DNA of 21,715 nucleotides from positions 1 through 21,715 of IMG/VR virus record IMGVR_UViG_3300010153_000143; one strand, given 5' to 3'. Positions 13,757 to 21,715 of the stretch are shown one piece after another. A program made the position numbers and the translations under genes. Source of the stretch: a virus. Under the pieces are notes generated by a model, which was not told the origin of the DNA, made no database searches, and saw only the letters and a program-made list of their open reading frames with translations. Each line of letters begins with the position of its first letter. Position 1 is the first letter of the stretch.

Positions 13757-13951
13757 GCTTCCGGCATCGACCCACTCATCGACAAAAAAGAATTAGCCAA
13801 GCGCCTCCAGGTGACGCCCAGAACCATTGAAACGTGGATGAAGGAAGGCAGGCTTCCTTACATGAAGATGAATCGATCAGTGAGGTTTGAATGGGACATG
13901 GTCCTAAGCAGCCTCAAGCGTGACTACGGTCACAATATTCCTCTTCAGTAA
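13757..13951 (+). CDS. Excisionase-like HTH ORF without a recognisable start codon
   Basis: After an in-frame TAG at 13754-13756 the frame stays open for 64 codons to a TAA at 13949-13951. From residue 5 it reads DPLIDKKELAKRLQVTPRTI, then ETWMKEGRLPYMKMNRSVRF and EWDMVLSSLKRDYG, a complete helix-turn-helix_17 domain of excisionase type. No ATG, GTG or TTG lies in frame before the first helix; the only candidate is ATC at 13766, 7-8 bases after a GGTAGG. It is also downstream of the strong terminator, so it needs its own promoter. Lying between integrase and arm sites, it is either a real Xis with a rare start or a decayed one. It is shorter than the usual ORF length cut-off. Confidence 0.5.
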   Translation, partial: ASGIDPLIDKKELAKRLQVTPRTIETWMKEGRLPYMKMNRSVRFEWDMVLSSLKRDYGHNIPLQ

Positions 13952-14000
13952 CTGAGGGTCAAACCCATCAAACCCAAATGCAAAAATAGGTATTTATACT

Positions 14001-14078
14001 AATTTGTATACTACCCGTTTTATTCAAAATCACAATAACGCTCGATTTCTATAAAATTTGTATACTAATTTGTATACT
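14001..14078 (+). repeat. Left-arm copies of AATTTGTATACT (candidate Int arm sites)
   Basis: Exact copies of the 12-mer occur at 14001-14012 and, in direct tandem without a gap, at 14055-14066 and 14067-14078. A degenerate unit precedes the first (13989-14000) and a partial one follows the last (14079-14084). Each contains the palindrome GTATAC. Confidence 0.75.
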
Positions 14079-14207
14079 AATTTGGGTGTCTAAACCCCTC
14101 TTTTGCTTTCTTTTACTGTCTACAGTGTTTTATTGAAGAAGAAGTAAGGCAAATTCATTTAACCACTGCTATTATTGATTAAACCGCCTGTTTACTAACA
14201 AAAAAGA

Positions 14208-14254
14208 TGGTACGCGCGGCGGGGGTCGAACCCACAACCTCTGGCTTCGGAGGC
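14208..14254 (-). other. tRNA-Arg(CCG) 3' half: predicted att core
   Basis: Read on the minus strand, this is a clean tRNA 3' half. It has the anticodon loop CTCCGAA (anticodon CCG, Arg), the 3' anticodon-stem strand GCCAG, a 5-base variable loop AGGTT, a T-arm GTGGG-TTCGACC-CCCGC (one T-G pair), the acceptor strand CGCGCGT, discriminator A and encoded CCA. No D-arm or 5' acceptor strand lies upstream, and the 5' anticodon-stem strand fits only partly, so it is not a functional tRNA gene by itself. Phages that integrate in tRNA genes carry just such a 3' copy, so the host gene is rebuilt after crossover. The exact length of identity with the host cannot be known here. Confidence 0.8.
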
Positions 14255-14350
14255 TAAAAGATATGAAATGATGCTAATTTTGGGGTGTAATTTTAACCAA
14301 TAAAATCAGTACTCAAATGAAGCAGAGTAGACATTAGGTCATAGTAAAAA

Positions 14351-14374
14351 AATTTGTATACTAATTTGTATACT
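14351..14374 (+). repeat. Right-arm tandem copies of AATTTGTATACT
   Basis: Two exact 12-mers abut at 14351-14362 and 14363-14374, ending 2 bases before the stop of the last late gene. On the minus strand the pair could fold (GTATAC with GTATAC) and is followed by a T-run, so it may double as a weak terminator for the late operon. Confidence 0.75.
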
Positions 14375-14376
14375 AG

Positions 14377-14568
14377 TCACTCTTCGTCTTCATCTCGAAG
14401 TTCTTTGATCGCCTGTTGGATTACGCAAGCCTTGGCAGTTTCTAGAATGCCGATGATTTCAATCGCTGGAACTTCGGTCACATGATTGTGGACAGCTTCG
14501 CCTATGATGTCAGCGAATGACTGGCGGTCATAGAACTCTCGGTCGCTGTAATCATTCGGTGCGATCAT
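14377..14568 (-). CDS. Small acidic protein, last gene of the late operon
   Basis: This 63-residue protein is unrecognised. The N-terminus is polar (MIAPNDYSDREFYDRQSFAD) and the rest is helical (VPAIEIIGILETAKACVIQQ) with an acidic end (LRDEDEE). Its ATG overlaps the stop of the giant gene upstream in an ATGA arrangement, so it is translated with it. It is followed within a few bases by the right-arm 12-mers. Small proteins of this form often end phage structural operons; function unknown. Confidence 0.6.
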   Translation of the reverse strand: MIAPNDYSDREFYDRQSFADIIGEAVHNHVTEVPAIEIIGILETAKACVIQQAIKELRDEDEE

Positions 14569-17500
14569 CTGGCATATTCAGGAGGCTGAAGTGCTTCCTG
14601 ATATTCGGCTCTTGGGTACTGGCGAATATTGAACCCGCCTAACTTCAAAGCCTGCAACTCTGCCTGCTGTGTTGTCCGTGTGGCTTCCGGTATCAGACCA
14701 AGCCTCAGATTGCCGTGGCGGTCTCTGAACTGCCTAGCCTCTGGACGGCCTTCTGCGAGGATTTGTTTAGCCTCAGACCTCAATGCCTTGCGCTCTCTCT
14801 TCTCGCCTCTCACAGGCTTCTTAGCGACATCTTTGACTGTCCCTTGCGCCATCGGCAACTCGGTTAAGCCAAACTTGTTTAGCATGCGATCTACTACGCC
14901 ACTGGCATGACCAAGGCGGACTGCCTCCCATGCGCCAGGTTCATAGTCCAGCACCTTCGACCTAGTCTTTCGGCGACTGGTTGGATCAATAAGCATCATC
15001 ACCTCGTCGAACTGGCGCCGGCCAGGAACTAAGGTAGTCATCGTCTGATCCATCACATAAAAGGTAAGCGGCACATTAGATGCATATGGGTCTGTAATCA
15101 TCGTAGGAGGTCGATCGCCGGGTTCAGTTGTGGTGGTGTCGTATACCTTCTCAACTACCTTTATACCTCCTCCAAGCGTGAAGTAGTCTTTAAGTAAGTC
15201 TGCGCCTTGGCTTGAATATGTTCTTAATGCAGTGCTGGCAGCGGCAGATGGTCCATCCTGTTCATATGCTTTTTTGGCATCTTGTTCTGCCAATATAATT
15301 GCGCCAGCCATTACCACTGGCGGAAACTGTCTAGCGCGCCACCAGAAATCTGAATCGTCATCGTCATCAATTCCAAGCAGGCGGAAGTACTCAGACAGAT
15401 TGATACGGTTAGCTGTGATCAATTGGCGTGGAAGCTTCTTAGATTTCATCTCGCCAGTTACAGGGTCGATATATTTGTAAGTAGCTGAACCAATTCGTTC
15501 ACGCGCCTCATCATCATCCTCTCCACCTCTAAGCACCTTATCCAATACCCAGAAAGCACCGCCTCCAGTGAACATCAATAAAGTAGTTAGGTTAGCCAAA
15601 GCATCGGCACGTTTGCCTTTTGGCACCTTTCCAAGAAACACCTTCACAGCCGACGCACGTTCTAACTGTTTAGCTGACCAGTGATAAGCAAACCTTGGGA
15701 ACGGCATTAACAAACGTGAGTAATCCGTTCCTGCCATGAAATTAATAAAATTAGGTGAGTCGCTGTAATTAAGATAATCAAAGTCAGCCAACTCCATCGC
15801 CTGGATTCGATCCTGCTTTGGCGGTCTAGCCATATAGCTTGCAACCTCAATCTTCAAAGCTTCACCAGACAGACCCTTATCTTTAGCACGTCTTACTGCC
15901 TTGGCTTTTAGGAAAGCATAAGTCGCACGTTGTTTAGCGCGAATATCAATGTTGCCGTATTGGATTGCCTGTAATGCTGCAGCACCTATTTCACCCTGGC
16001 GTAAATACTCCCAAGGTTTGACGTGGTGCTGGATCTTCAAATCCTCTAATGCAGTTGATCCTTCAAATACATCATCTGGCATTATCTCTTCAGCGAACTG
16101 ATCAAACTCAGTTTTCCAGCCAACCATCTTTCTAATAGCGGCGAACTTGTAGAACTGAGAAGTAAACAGATTCTTAGCGAACCTCAAATCATCTACACCA
16201 GCTTTGCCTTGCAGCGAAGCCAGCTTCAACAATCCGCTGGTTGTGTTCTTTGCAATTGCCTCTGCGGTGAACATATCGTTCGACAGCACGTTGATCACGT
16301 ATGTGAACGGATGCGCCAAAAGTGTCTGTGTTGAATTACGAATGGCCCATGCACCTGCACGGATCAACCAATTATGAACCTTCTCGGCGGCATATCCATC
16401 TTGAAGCAACTTAACTAAGCGCTCGTTGATTTGATAGTTCTTGCCGCGCATCTTTAACGCTTCACCAATAAACTTAGAATATGAAGCCAAGTCACTTGGA
16501 ACTGATTTCTTGCTTAGCCTTTTCTCAATCTCAGTGTCAGCACCGATAGTACTGAAATTCTGAAATGCTTGAATAGCATCCCACACAACATCGATGCCTG
16601 TAGATAGTCGGACGTGACCAGGCAATAGTTTCTCACCCGGCTTAATCGGCTTAGCACCATGCCGAATGATGTTTTCAAAGTATTCCTTACGCGCTTTCTC
16701 TCGGATCGCTTGGTAAGCGCGAATACTGAAGCCTTCAAACAAACCCTGCAGATCGCCGCCTTTGCGTGAGTAACCTGCAAAAACAGGCTTACCGCTTACC
16801 TCATCCTCTTCGTATTCAGGCGCAATCTCCCCTTCCCTTGCGGTTCCGGTTTTGTATTTGCGACCAGGTGAACGTGACCCAGCCTTTGGATTAAATACAC
16901 CTTTGAGTGCGCCAAGCAGGCTTCGGCTAACTATGACGTCTGGCGTGTAGCCGGCAACGCCAACCATAGGATCTTCACCTTCAGCAATATCCTTTTCACC
17001 CATTAAATATTCTAGGCTGAAGCGATTGAATGCCGGAACCTCAACTCCGTTAACCACTGTGCGTGTTTTCTTAAATGCCGGATCAATAAACTGATCGACG
17101 GCCCAGATCATGTCAGGAAACTCATTAGCAAAGTGATCATATATTTCACCCTGCTGTTCAGCGGACACCTTTCGGATAAGCTGATAACCTTGCCTGCCAT
17201 CCACTACAATATGGTTAGCGATTATGAGTTCATCCATTTCCCCGGTGACCTCGTCTTTAACTAAGATTTTATGACCAGGCTTGTGACCTTGTTTTTTAAA
17301 TTCTTTTAAAGGCATCATTCCGGCACGCATTTCAAAGTCTGTGAAATTGAAAGTGCCATCTTCATTCCTGCCTATAGCATTTAGATGCGCTGATATTGGT
17401 AGTGCCAGCTTGTAAAACTTCTTGAGACGCTTGGCCCACTTACCAACTCTAAACCATTTAGGAAGTTTGTATCCAGTCTGACTATCCCAGGCATCATTGA

Positions 17501-20500
17501 CTAACTTCGTATGAAGTTCTTCAACTGTTTTACGAACTGCACGCGCAGCGTATGCCTCTTCTAGTTCAAGTTTTTGCTTGGCACGTAGAGTTGCTTGTCC
17601 TCCAAAGTAAACTATCTGCCTACTCTTTCTGCCAAATGTCTGCTTGATGATTGAGTTAACAGTACTGTTGTTTTCCTCCTCAATATTCTCAACTTCGATT
17701 GCTTCGTAGCCTTCAATAACATTGATGCGTTCACGCGCCTTTGGACTGACACGCACTGATAACCTCGGCGGCGGAACTCGTTCTTCAACTACTGCAGCTT
17801 CTTGCGCTGCTAAAGCTTCATCATAGCTTTGTGAATACGGAATTTCTTTTGCGCCTTTTAGATTAAAGGTGCCGGCACGTTCGCCTAGAGTTAACGGTTC
17901 TCCGCCTTTATATGCCAAGAACACAACATCCGGCTCGCCGTTGTTGTAGCCTTGATATGTTGTTTTGTCCCAATCAGGTGGTGCTTGGCTATCGTCCCAA
18001 GGCAGTCTTGCGACCGGCTCAAAACCGTAGTCAGCATAGATGTCTGGAAGGACGGTATTGAAAGCATCAGCTTTTTTTGCGCCTCCAGCTACAGCCACAT
18101 TTAGCAATGAACGAATTGGACTGCTTGCACCTTTGCGTGTGTTACTAAACACACTAACCATATCCCCGTCAGGCTTAACAGCTATACCGCTTTTACCATC
18201 TGGCGAAACGAATAACCGCATCTTCGAGTATTCGGCTGCTTTGTATGCGTATACAGAACTGCCATGCTTGTTGCCTTTCTTGGCTTCAAGAATCAGGTTG
18301 CGGAATACTTTACCGGACTTCGGTTTTAATTCGACTACCGGACCTGTGTAGGTCGGTCGGCTTTTTGGAATTGATTGGGATAGTTCAACCTCGGTGCTGG
18401 ACGGATCGAATACCGTGCCAACGTGATCCTTTAAATCAGGCCGAAGTTTTCTAACTCCTCGATTGCCTTTTCGCGGGGTAAATCGTGCGACTTCATCACC
18501 CGGTCTACCAATCCGTCGTTCAACTGATGGACGGTCTTCGGCTGGTCGTTTGATGATTCCTCTGATTGCTTTTTCGCTGTAGCCAGCGTCCCTAAAAATT
18601 GCTGCATCGACGGCATCCTGCCTTCGTTTTGCAGCCGCTGAACGTCCTTTTGCAATCCTTGGGGGTTTAATGCCTTTTTCATTTAATAACTTTTCTGCTG
18701 CGGATTTGTACGAATACGATTTTATATTCGCACCGAGTGCGGCCCAGAGTTGCTGTTCGTAGTACCACCAGACAGCCTGGAACTCGCTAGGAGTTAAACC
18801 TACTCGTTCGGCTGCTGCAAGTATGAACGCATCCATGCGCTCTCTTTCTGTGTCATTCCTCGGTGCTTCAACTATCTTACCTTTATCATCAAGCGCGGTT
18901 CCCATTAAACGGTTCCACGAACGACTGAACCAAAGGTCTTTGGTCATCTCTTGCGAGATACCATTTAGGTTCAAAAAGAACGGACCTCCTTTAGGTCCAA
19001 AAATGTGTGCGCCATACTTCATGTCATCAGCGTAACCACTGACGTGCTTGTTGTACTGGCGAAGTTCACTAACTGGATGCTTTGTTTTAAGCCACTTGGC
19101 TGCACCCTTCTCACCAAACTGATTAACCAATAGACTAATGCGGTCCATATTCATCTCAACGATGTCGCCGCGTGCTGTCCATCCTTTGCCATCTGGCTGG
19201 CGTTTTGGCAGGTTATTAAAGGTTCCACCTGCTGCTTCGTAAATTCTAGCTGCCGTTGCAAAGTTCTGCATCGGTGTTGTGCCATATGATGTTGGCGCCA
19301 ACAGTGCTTTGAATAAGGTCATATGTTCCGGCTTCTTCATTGCCTCATATGCCAGGACCAAAGCCTTATCCATATATTTGATGTCAGCTTCATACCAATC
19401 AACACCACTGTCTGGCTGCTGTAATTGATAAGTAACTTCATCAAGCGCATTGACCATCGCCTGCGCTATCTGTCGATTCTCTTCAGATTCTAAAGTGAAT
19501 TTCTCGCCTGTAAGTTTAAGTGATAAATCCTCAAGCGCGTTTGCAACATCCTTAGTTGATATTGATCCGCCTTTACCTGTGCCAACAATTCCCATTGGCA
19601 TATCAACAAACTCACGACTGCCAACATTACGGACCGATTGCCTTCCAGCTTCTGGTTTAGACATTACACGGCCACGCACTCGCGGTGCCGGTATCGGCTC
19701 TGCATAACGCTCTGCATCAAGCATTGGATAACCGTACTTGATTCCTCCTTGCTGAATATCAAACCCTGATCCTGGCTGCACTAAATGGCGTTTAGCATCT
19801 GATCTAAATTCTTTTTCGTTATTATATATAACCGGCTCTCCAACAGTTGCCTCACCAATATATTCAGCATCTCCTTCGCCTGTCCTTGTAATACGAATGC
19901 GCTGACCAACAGCAGCACGTAATGAATCAGTGTTTCTTGTCTCAACAGTTTTCTTACCGTCAACAATAAGATCGGCAAATCTTGCGTCAGCCTCATTACG
20001 AACATTGACTCCTCTCAACTTGTCTTGAACTGAATATTTAATCTCACTTGATGGTTCGACATCTGGTTCACCAACCTCAACCTCAGATTCAACATCGTCA
20101 GGCAATGGAATAGTCACCGGCTCAAGAGTGTCTTCAGGCTTCTCGCGCATTCCAACTTCACCGCGATCCACTCGTCTTAATATAGATGCAGCAGATCGGA
20201 TGTTTAGCATCCCTGTAAATTTATCGTATAGCCGTTTGAAGATTCCATCATCACCACCGCGCTTAACATAATATTCATAAGCACGTGCGACATCTTCCTC
20301 CTGCCTAATATCGTCCCGATCTTCCCTGCTATATTTAGATACCAGTGTTTGATATTCCTTTTCGGTCATCAACCCAGTCTCACGCAGGAAGTGAATTGCC
20401 TCATGCCTGAAAGTGCCAATATCAACACCAGCACCTAACTGCATCAAATATGAATCAGGAATCTCAACCGCATTGCCATCAGCATCAACGACACTGTTCT

Positions 20501-21715
20501 TTGTGAATGCACCAATAGTGACTGCCTCTTGAAGTTTCTCGTCTTGTTCTTCTTTAGATAAAGCATCCCACTCTGACTGTTCCATGCCAGTCTCAGACAA
20601 GTATGATTGAACATCGACGTCACCCTGCATCTCAGTGAAGTCGATTTTCAGTTCAATACCATTATCAAGTTTTACATCGTATCCAGATTCGCTGTCAGTG
20701 ACCTCACCGCCAAGCACTGTCTGTACATCTTTTGCTTTAACTCTGTGTTTACCTAACCTGATTGGATCAAGCACACCGTCTCCGAGTGCTGTCGCCTCTG
20801 TTTCAATCCTCGTTTCAAGGCTGTCCGGCTTCTCGGCAACCTCAACCGTTCCAAGGTCGAATGCGCCACGGTAGTAACTATTGGGGTTCGCGTTCTCGTG
20901 TTGTTCAATTAGTGTCGTGAGATCAGAATTAGTATCATCAACTTTGATATACTCGTGTGTGGTTCCAAGCGGTTCGCCTTCTTTAATCTCTGGCACGCGC
21001 TCAAACATTATCACCCGTCCGTTGTGACCTTTGAGTCCATCAAGTTCTTCTGACCCATCGATAAGTTTCTTAGCTTGTTCGTTAGTATATCGATCGCGGT
21101 ATATCGCAGTATTACCTTTTGCTAAGAAATCATTTAATTCTTTAACCTTCTGTTCTTGGCTAACATCAACAGCAGTTTTAACCATTCGGCCAGGCGCGAG
21201 TATGTATGGCATTGCCTTCAGCGTCTCACCTGTTGTTTCAAGTAAGCGATCACCTAGCGGAGTGCCTTTCATATCAACATCAGATATTGATTGTGCAATC
21301 GCCTCGCCAGCAGCCATTGTGATTTCCTGCGCGACTTCTTGTCCTACATTGGAAGTAACATCAGCACCAAATTGAATAGCATTACGTTTGAGTGTGCCTT
21401 TAACTTTATCAGCAATCTTCTGTACGACGAATCGCTTCATTCCAGGCGCAACCTTAGAAACCTGCGCGTACTCAAGTAGCGCATATGGAATACCCATTCC
21501 TTGTGCAACTGGTGCTGCGACATTATGAGGGACGCCTTCTTCACGTAGATCGGCATATAAAGAACCAGCACCTTGTCGGAACCAATACTGAGTAGAACCA
21601 ATTGTCATCCCTGCTGCTGCAGCCACTGGAACAGTTACCACTTCTTCAGGCGCTGCAATCTGCGGTCCGGCTTGACCAGCAACTAATGCAGTTGTGCCTA
21701 ATGCTGTCCCATAAG
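14565..21715 (-). CDS. Giant phage 'large polyvalent protein', multidomain virion-type, 5' end outside window
   Basis: The frame is open from the right edge to TGA at 14565, at least 2382 residues. A GTG at 21641 exists but the frame continues upstream of it (YGTALGTTALVAGQAG), so the true start lies outside. Counting from that GTG: a metallopeptidase-like region with HEAIHFL (413-419) and a downstream EEDVARAYEYYV; an ASCH/PUA-like region (about 535-645: DARFADLIVDGKKTVETRN, then KYGYPML); a conserved phage region with YGTTPMQNF and LTPSEFQAVWWYYEQQLW (about 670-1000); a GNAT-like region (about 1105-1245: KPDGDMVSVFSNTRKG, YADYGFEPVARLPWDD); and a long C-terminal part (about 1450-2350) with HPFTYVINVLSNDMF and MPFPRFAYHW, resembling the LPD38-type end of such proteins. 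These giants are thought to be packaged in the virion and ejected into the cell. Roles of the single domains are inferred. Confidence 0.8.
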   Translation of the reverse strand, partial: YGTALGTTALVAGQAGPQIAAPEEVVTVPVAAAAGMTIGSTQYWFRQGAGSLYADLREEGVPHNVAAPVAQGMGIPYALLEYAQVSKVAPGMKRFVVQKIADKVKGTLKRNAIQFGADVTSNVGQEVAQEITMAAGEAIAQSISDVDMKGTPLGDRLLETTGETLKAMPYILAPGRMVKTAVDVSQEQKVKELNDFLAKGNTAIYRDRYTNEQAKKLIDGSEELDGLKGHNGRVIMFERVPEIKEGEPLGTTHEYIKVDDTNSDLTTLIEQHENANPNSYYRGAFDLGTVEVAEKPDSLETRIETEATALGDGVLDPIRLGKHRVKAKDVQTVLGGEVTDSESGYDVKLDNGIELKIDFTEMQGDVDVQSYLSETGMEQSEWDALSKEEQDEKLQEAVTIGAFTKNSVVDADGNAVEIPDSYLMQLGAGVDIGTFRHEAIHFLRETGLMTEKEYQTLVSKYSREDRDDIRQEEDVARAYEYYVKRGGDDGIFKRLYDKFTGMLNIRSAASILRRVDRGEVGMREKPEDTLEPVTIPLPDDVESEVEVGEPDVEPSSEIKYSVQDKLRGVNVRNEADARFADLIVDGKKTVETRNTDSLRAAVGQRIRITRTGEGDAEYIGEATVGEPVIYNNEKEFRSDAKRHLVQPGSGFDIQQGGIKYGYPMLDAERYAEPIPAPRVRGRVMSKPEAGRQSVRNVGSREFVDMPMGIVGTGKGGSISTKDVANALEDLSLKLTGEKFTLESEENRQIAQAMVNALDEVTYQLQQPDSGVDWYEADIKYMDKALVLAYEAMKKPEHMTLFKALLAPTSYGTTPMQNFATAARIYEAAGGTFNNLPKRQPDGKGWTARGDIVEMNMDRISLLVNQFGEKGAAKWLKTKHPVSELRQYNKHVSGYADDMKYGAHIFGPKGGPFFLNLNGISQEMTKDLWFSRSWNRLMGTALDDKGKIVEAPRNDTERERMDAFILAAAERVGLTPSEFQAVWWYYEQQLWAALGANIKSYSYKSAAEKLLNEKGIKPPRIAKGRSAAAKRRQDAVDAAIFRDAGYSEKAIRGIIKRPAEDRPSVERRIGRPGDEVARFTPRKGNRGVRKLRPDLKDHVGTVFDPSSTEVELSQSIPKSRPTYTGPVVELKPKSGKVFRNLILEAKKGNKHGSSVYAYKAAEYSKMRLFVSPDGKSGIAVKPDGDMVSVFSNTRKGASSPIRSLLNVAVAGGAKKADAFNTVLPDIYADYGFEPVARLPWDDSQAPPDWDKTTYQGYNNGEPDVVFLAYKGGEPLTLGERAGTFNLKGAKEIPYSQSYDEALAAQEAAVVEERVPPPRLSVRVSPKARERINVIEGYEAIEVENIEEENNSTVNSIIKQTFGRKSRQIVYFGGQATLRAKQKLELEEAYAARAVRKTVEELHTKLVNDAWDSQTGYKLPKWFRVGKWAKRLKKFYKLALPISAHLNAIGRNEDGTFNFTDFEMRAGMMPLKEFKKQGHKPGHKILVKDEVTGEMDELIIANHIVVDGRQGYQLIRKVSAEQQGEIYDHFANEFPDMIWAVDQFIDPAFKKTRTVVNGVEVPAFNRFSLEYLMGEKDIAEGEDPMVGVAGYTPDVIVSRSLLGALKGVFNPKAGSRSPGRKYKTGTAREGEIAPEYEEDEVSGKPVFAGYSRKGGDLQGLFEGFSIRAYQAIREKARKEYFENIIRHGAKPIKPGEKLLPGHVRLSTGIDVVWDAIQAFQNFSTIGADTEIEKRLSKKSVPSDLASYSKFIGEALKMRGKNYQINERLVKLLQDGYAAEKVHNWLIRAGAWAIRNSTQTLLAHPFTYVINVLSNDMFTAEAIAKNTTSGLLKLASLQGKAGVDDLRFAKNLFTSQFYKFAAIRKMVGWKTEFDQFAEEIMPDDVFEGSTALEDLKIQHHVKPWEYLRQGEIGAAALQAIQYGNIDIRAKQRATYAFLKAKAVRRAKDKGLSGEALKIEVASYMARPPKQDRIQAMELADFDYLNYSDSPNFINFMAGTDYSRLLMPFPRFAYHWSAKQLERASAVKVFLGKVPKGKRADALANLTTLLMFTGGGAFWVLDKVLRGGEDDDEARERIGSATYKYIDPVTGEMKSKKLPRQLITANRINLSEYFRLLGIDDDDDSDFWWRARQFPPVVMAGAIILAEQDAKKAYEQDGPSAAASTALRTYSSQGADLLKDYFTLGGGIKVVEKVYDTTTTEPGDRPPTMITDPYASNVPLTFYVMDQTMTTLVPGRRQFDEVMMLIDPTSRRKTRSKVLDYEPGAWEAVRLGHASGVVDRMLNKFGLTELPMAQGTVKDVAKKPVRGEKRERKALRSEAKQILAEGRPEARQFRDRHGNLRLGLIPEATRTTQQAELQALKLGGFNIRQYPRAEYQEALQPPEYAR

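Larger units (their letters stand above)
13952..14376. other. Probable attP region (no genes)
   Basis: This 425-base non-coding stretch lies between the Xis-like ORF and the last late gene. It contains a tRNA-Arg 3' half as likely crossover region (14208-14254), three 12-mer arm-type sites on its left (14001-14078) and two on its right (14351-14374), and A/T-rich DNA between them suited to bending. A small inverted repeat ACTGT/ACAGT lies at about 14116-14127. The layout matches lambda-type attP: core flanked by arms, beside int. Both flanks are phage genes, so the site looks unrecombined. A host genome with an intact tRNA-Arg(CCG) sharing this core would confirm it. Confidence 0.7.

Noticed and set aside
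14208-14290. A complete tRNA-Arg gene
   Set aside because: Only the 3' half is present; no D-arm or 5' acceptor strand is found on the minus strand upstream, and the anticodon stem pairs only partly.
13989-14374. CRISPR array from the repeated 12-mers
   Set aside because: Units are 12 bases, some in direct tandem without spacers, and no cas genes are present.
14629-21479. Plus-strand ORFs of 60-114 codons across the giant gene
   Set aside because: They lie entirely opposite a continuous, domain-bearing minus-strand frame, lack ribosome sites and show no motif; they are shadows.

Overview
The window is a compact stretch of a temperate tailed-phage genome, probably podovirus-like. It carries, in order on the minus strand, a replication/recombination module (9274 to 4738), a small-terminase-like protein, the large terminase and the portal, which runs off the left edge. 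From the right edge comes a giant multidomain virion-type 'large polyvalent protein' of more than 2380 residues. A plus-strand lysogeny module (about 9422-13743) ends in a tyrosine recombinase and a strong terminator. I cannot name the host. The only host-derived trace is the 3' half of a tRNA-Arg(CCG), including the encoded CCA. The style of the integrase faintly recalls Verrucomicrobiota/Planctomycetota elements, but that is a guess.

Layout. 1-939 portal (partial); 930-1118 small HTH protein; 1118-2734 large terminase; 2731-3798 four small genes, including a minimal MazG-like protein; 3799-4092 a non-coding control gap; 4093-4557 a terminase-small-like HTH protein; 4511-4741 and 4738-4905 two tiny overlapping genes, one a membrane protein; 4902-6275 DnaB helicase; 6266-6988 replisome organiser; 6996-7490 and 7490-8263 two PD-(D/E)XK-like nucleases; 8304-8741 a single-strand-binding-like protein; 8725-9099 a Holliday-junction-resolvase-like nuclease; 9092-9274 an excisionase-like HTH protein. 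Next come a divergent promoter region (9275-9505), a 600-residue orphan, two small genes and the integrase (12102-13643). A terminator and a possible startless Xis-like ORF follow. The attP-like region is 13952-14376, and the last late-operon genes are 14377-21715.

How it fits together. Almost every minus-strand gene overlaps or abuts its neighbour, so early and morphogenesis genes form one or a few long polycistrons. Replication genes lead into packaging genes and off the left edge. The right edge brings in the distal end of the virion-protein operon, which stops beside the integrase. That order makes sense if the genome is circular or circularly permuted with an uninterrupted attP. The attP reading rests on a tRNA-Arg 3' half (14208-14254) flanked by tandem copies of the 12-mer AATTTGTATACT, which look like integrase arm sites.

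Most noteworthy are: (i) an integrase with the box I arginine replaced by serine and a helix-turn-helix segment inserted in its catalytic domain; (ii) the attP architecture and a distant sixth 12-mer in the late control gap; (iii) the giant protein combining HExxH, ASCH-like and acetyltransferase-like regions; (iv) an unrecognised large protein opening the lysogeny module. All family assignments are from reading motifs by eye; no database search was possible.
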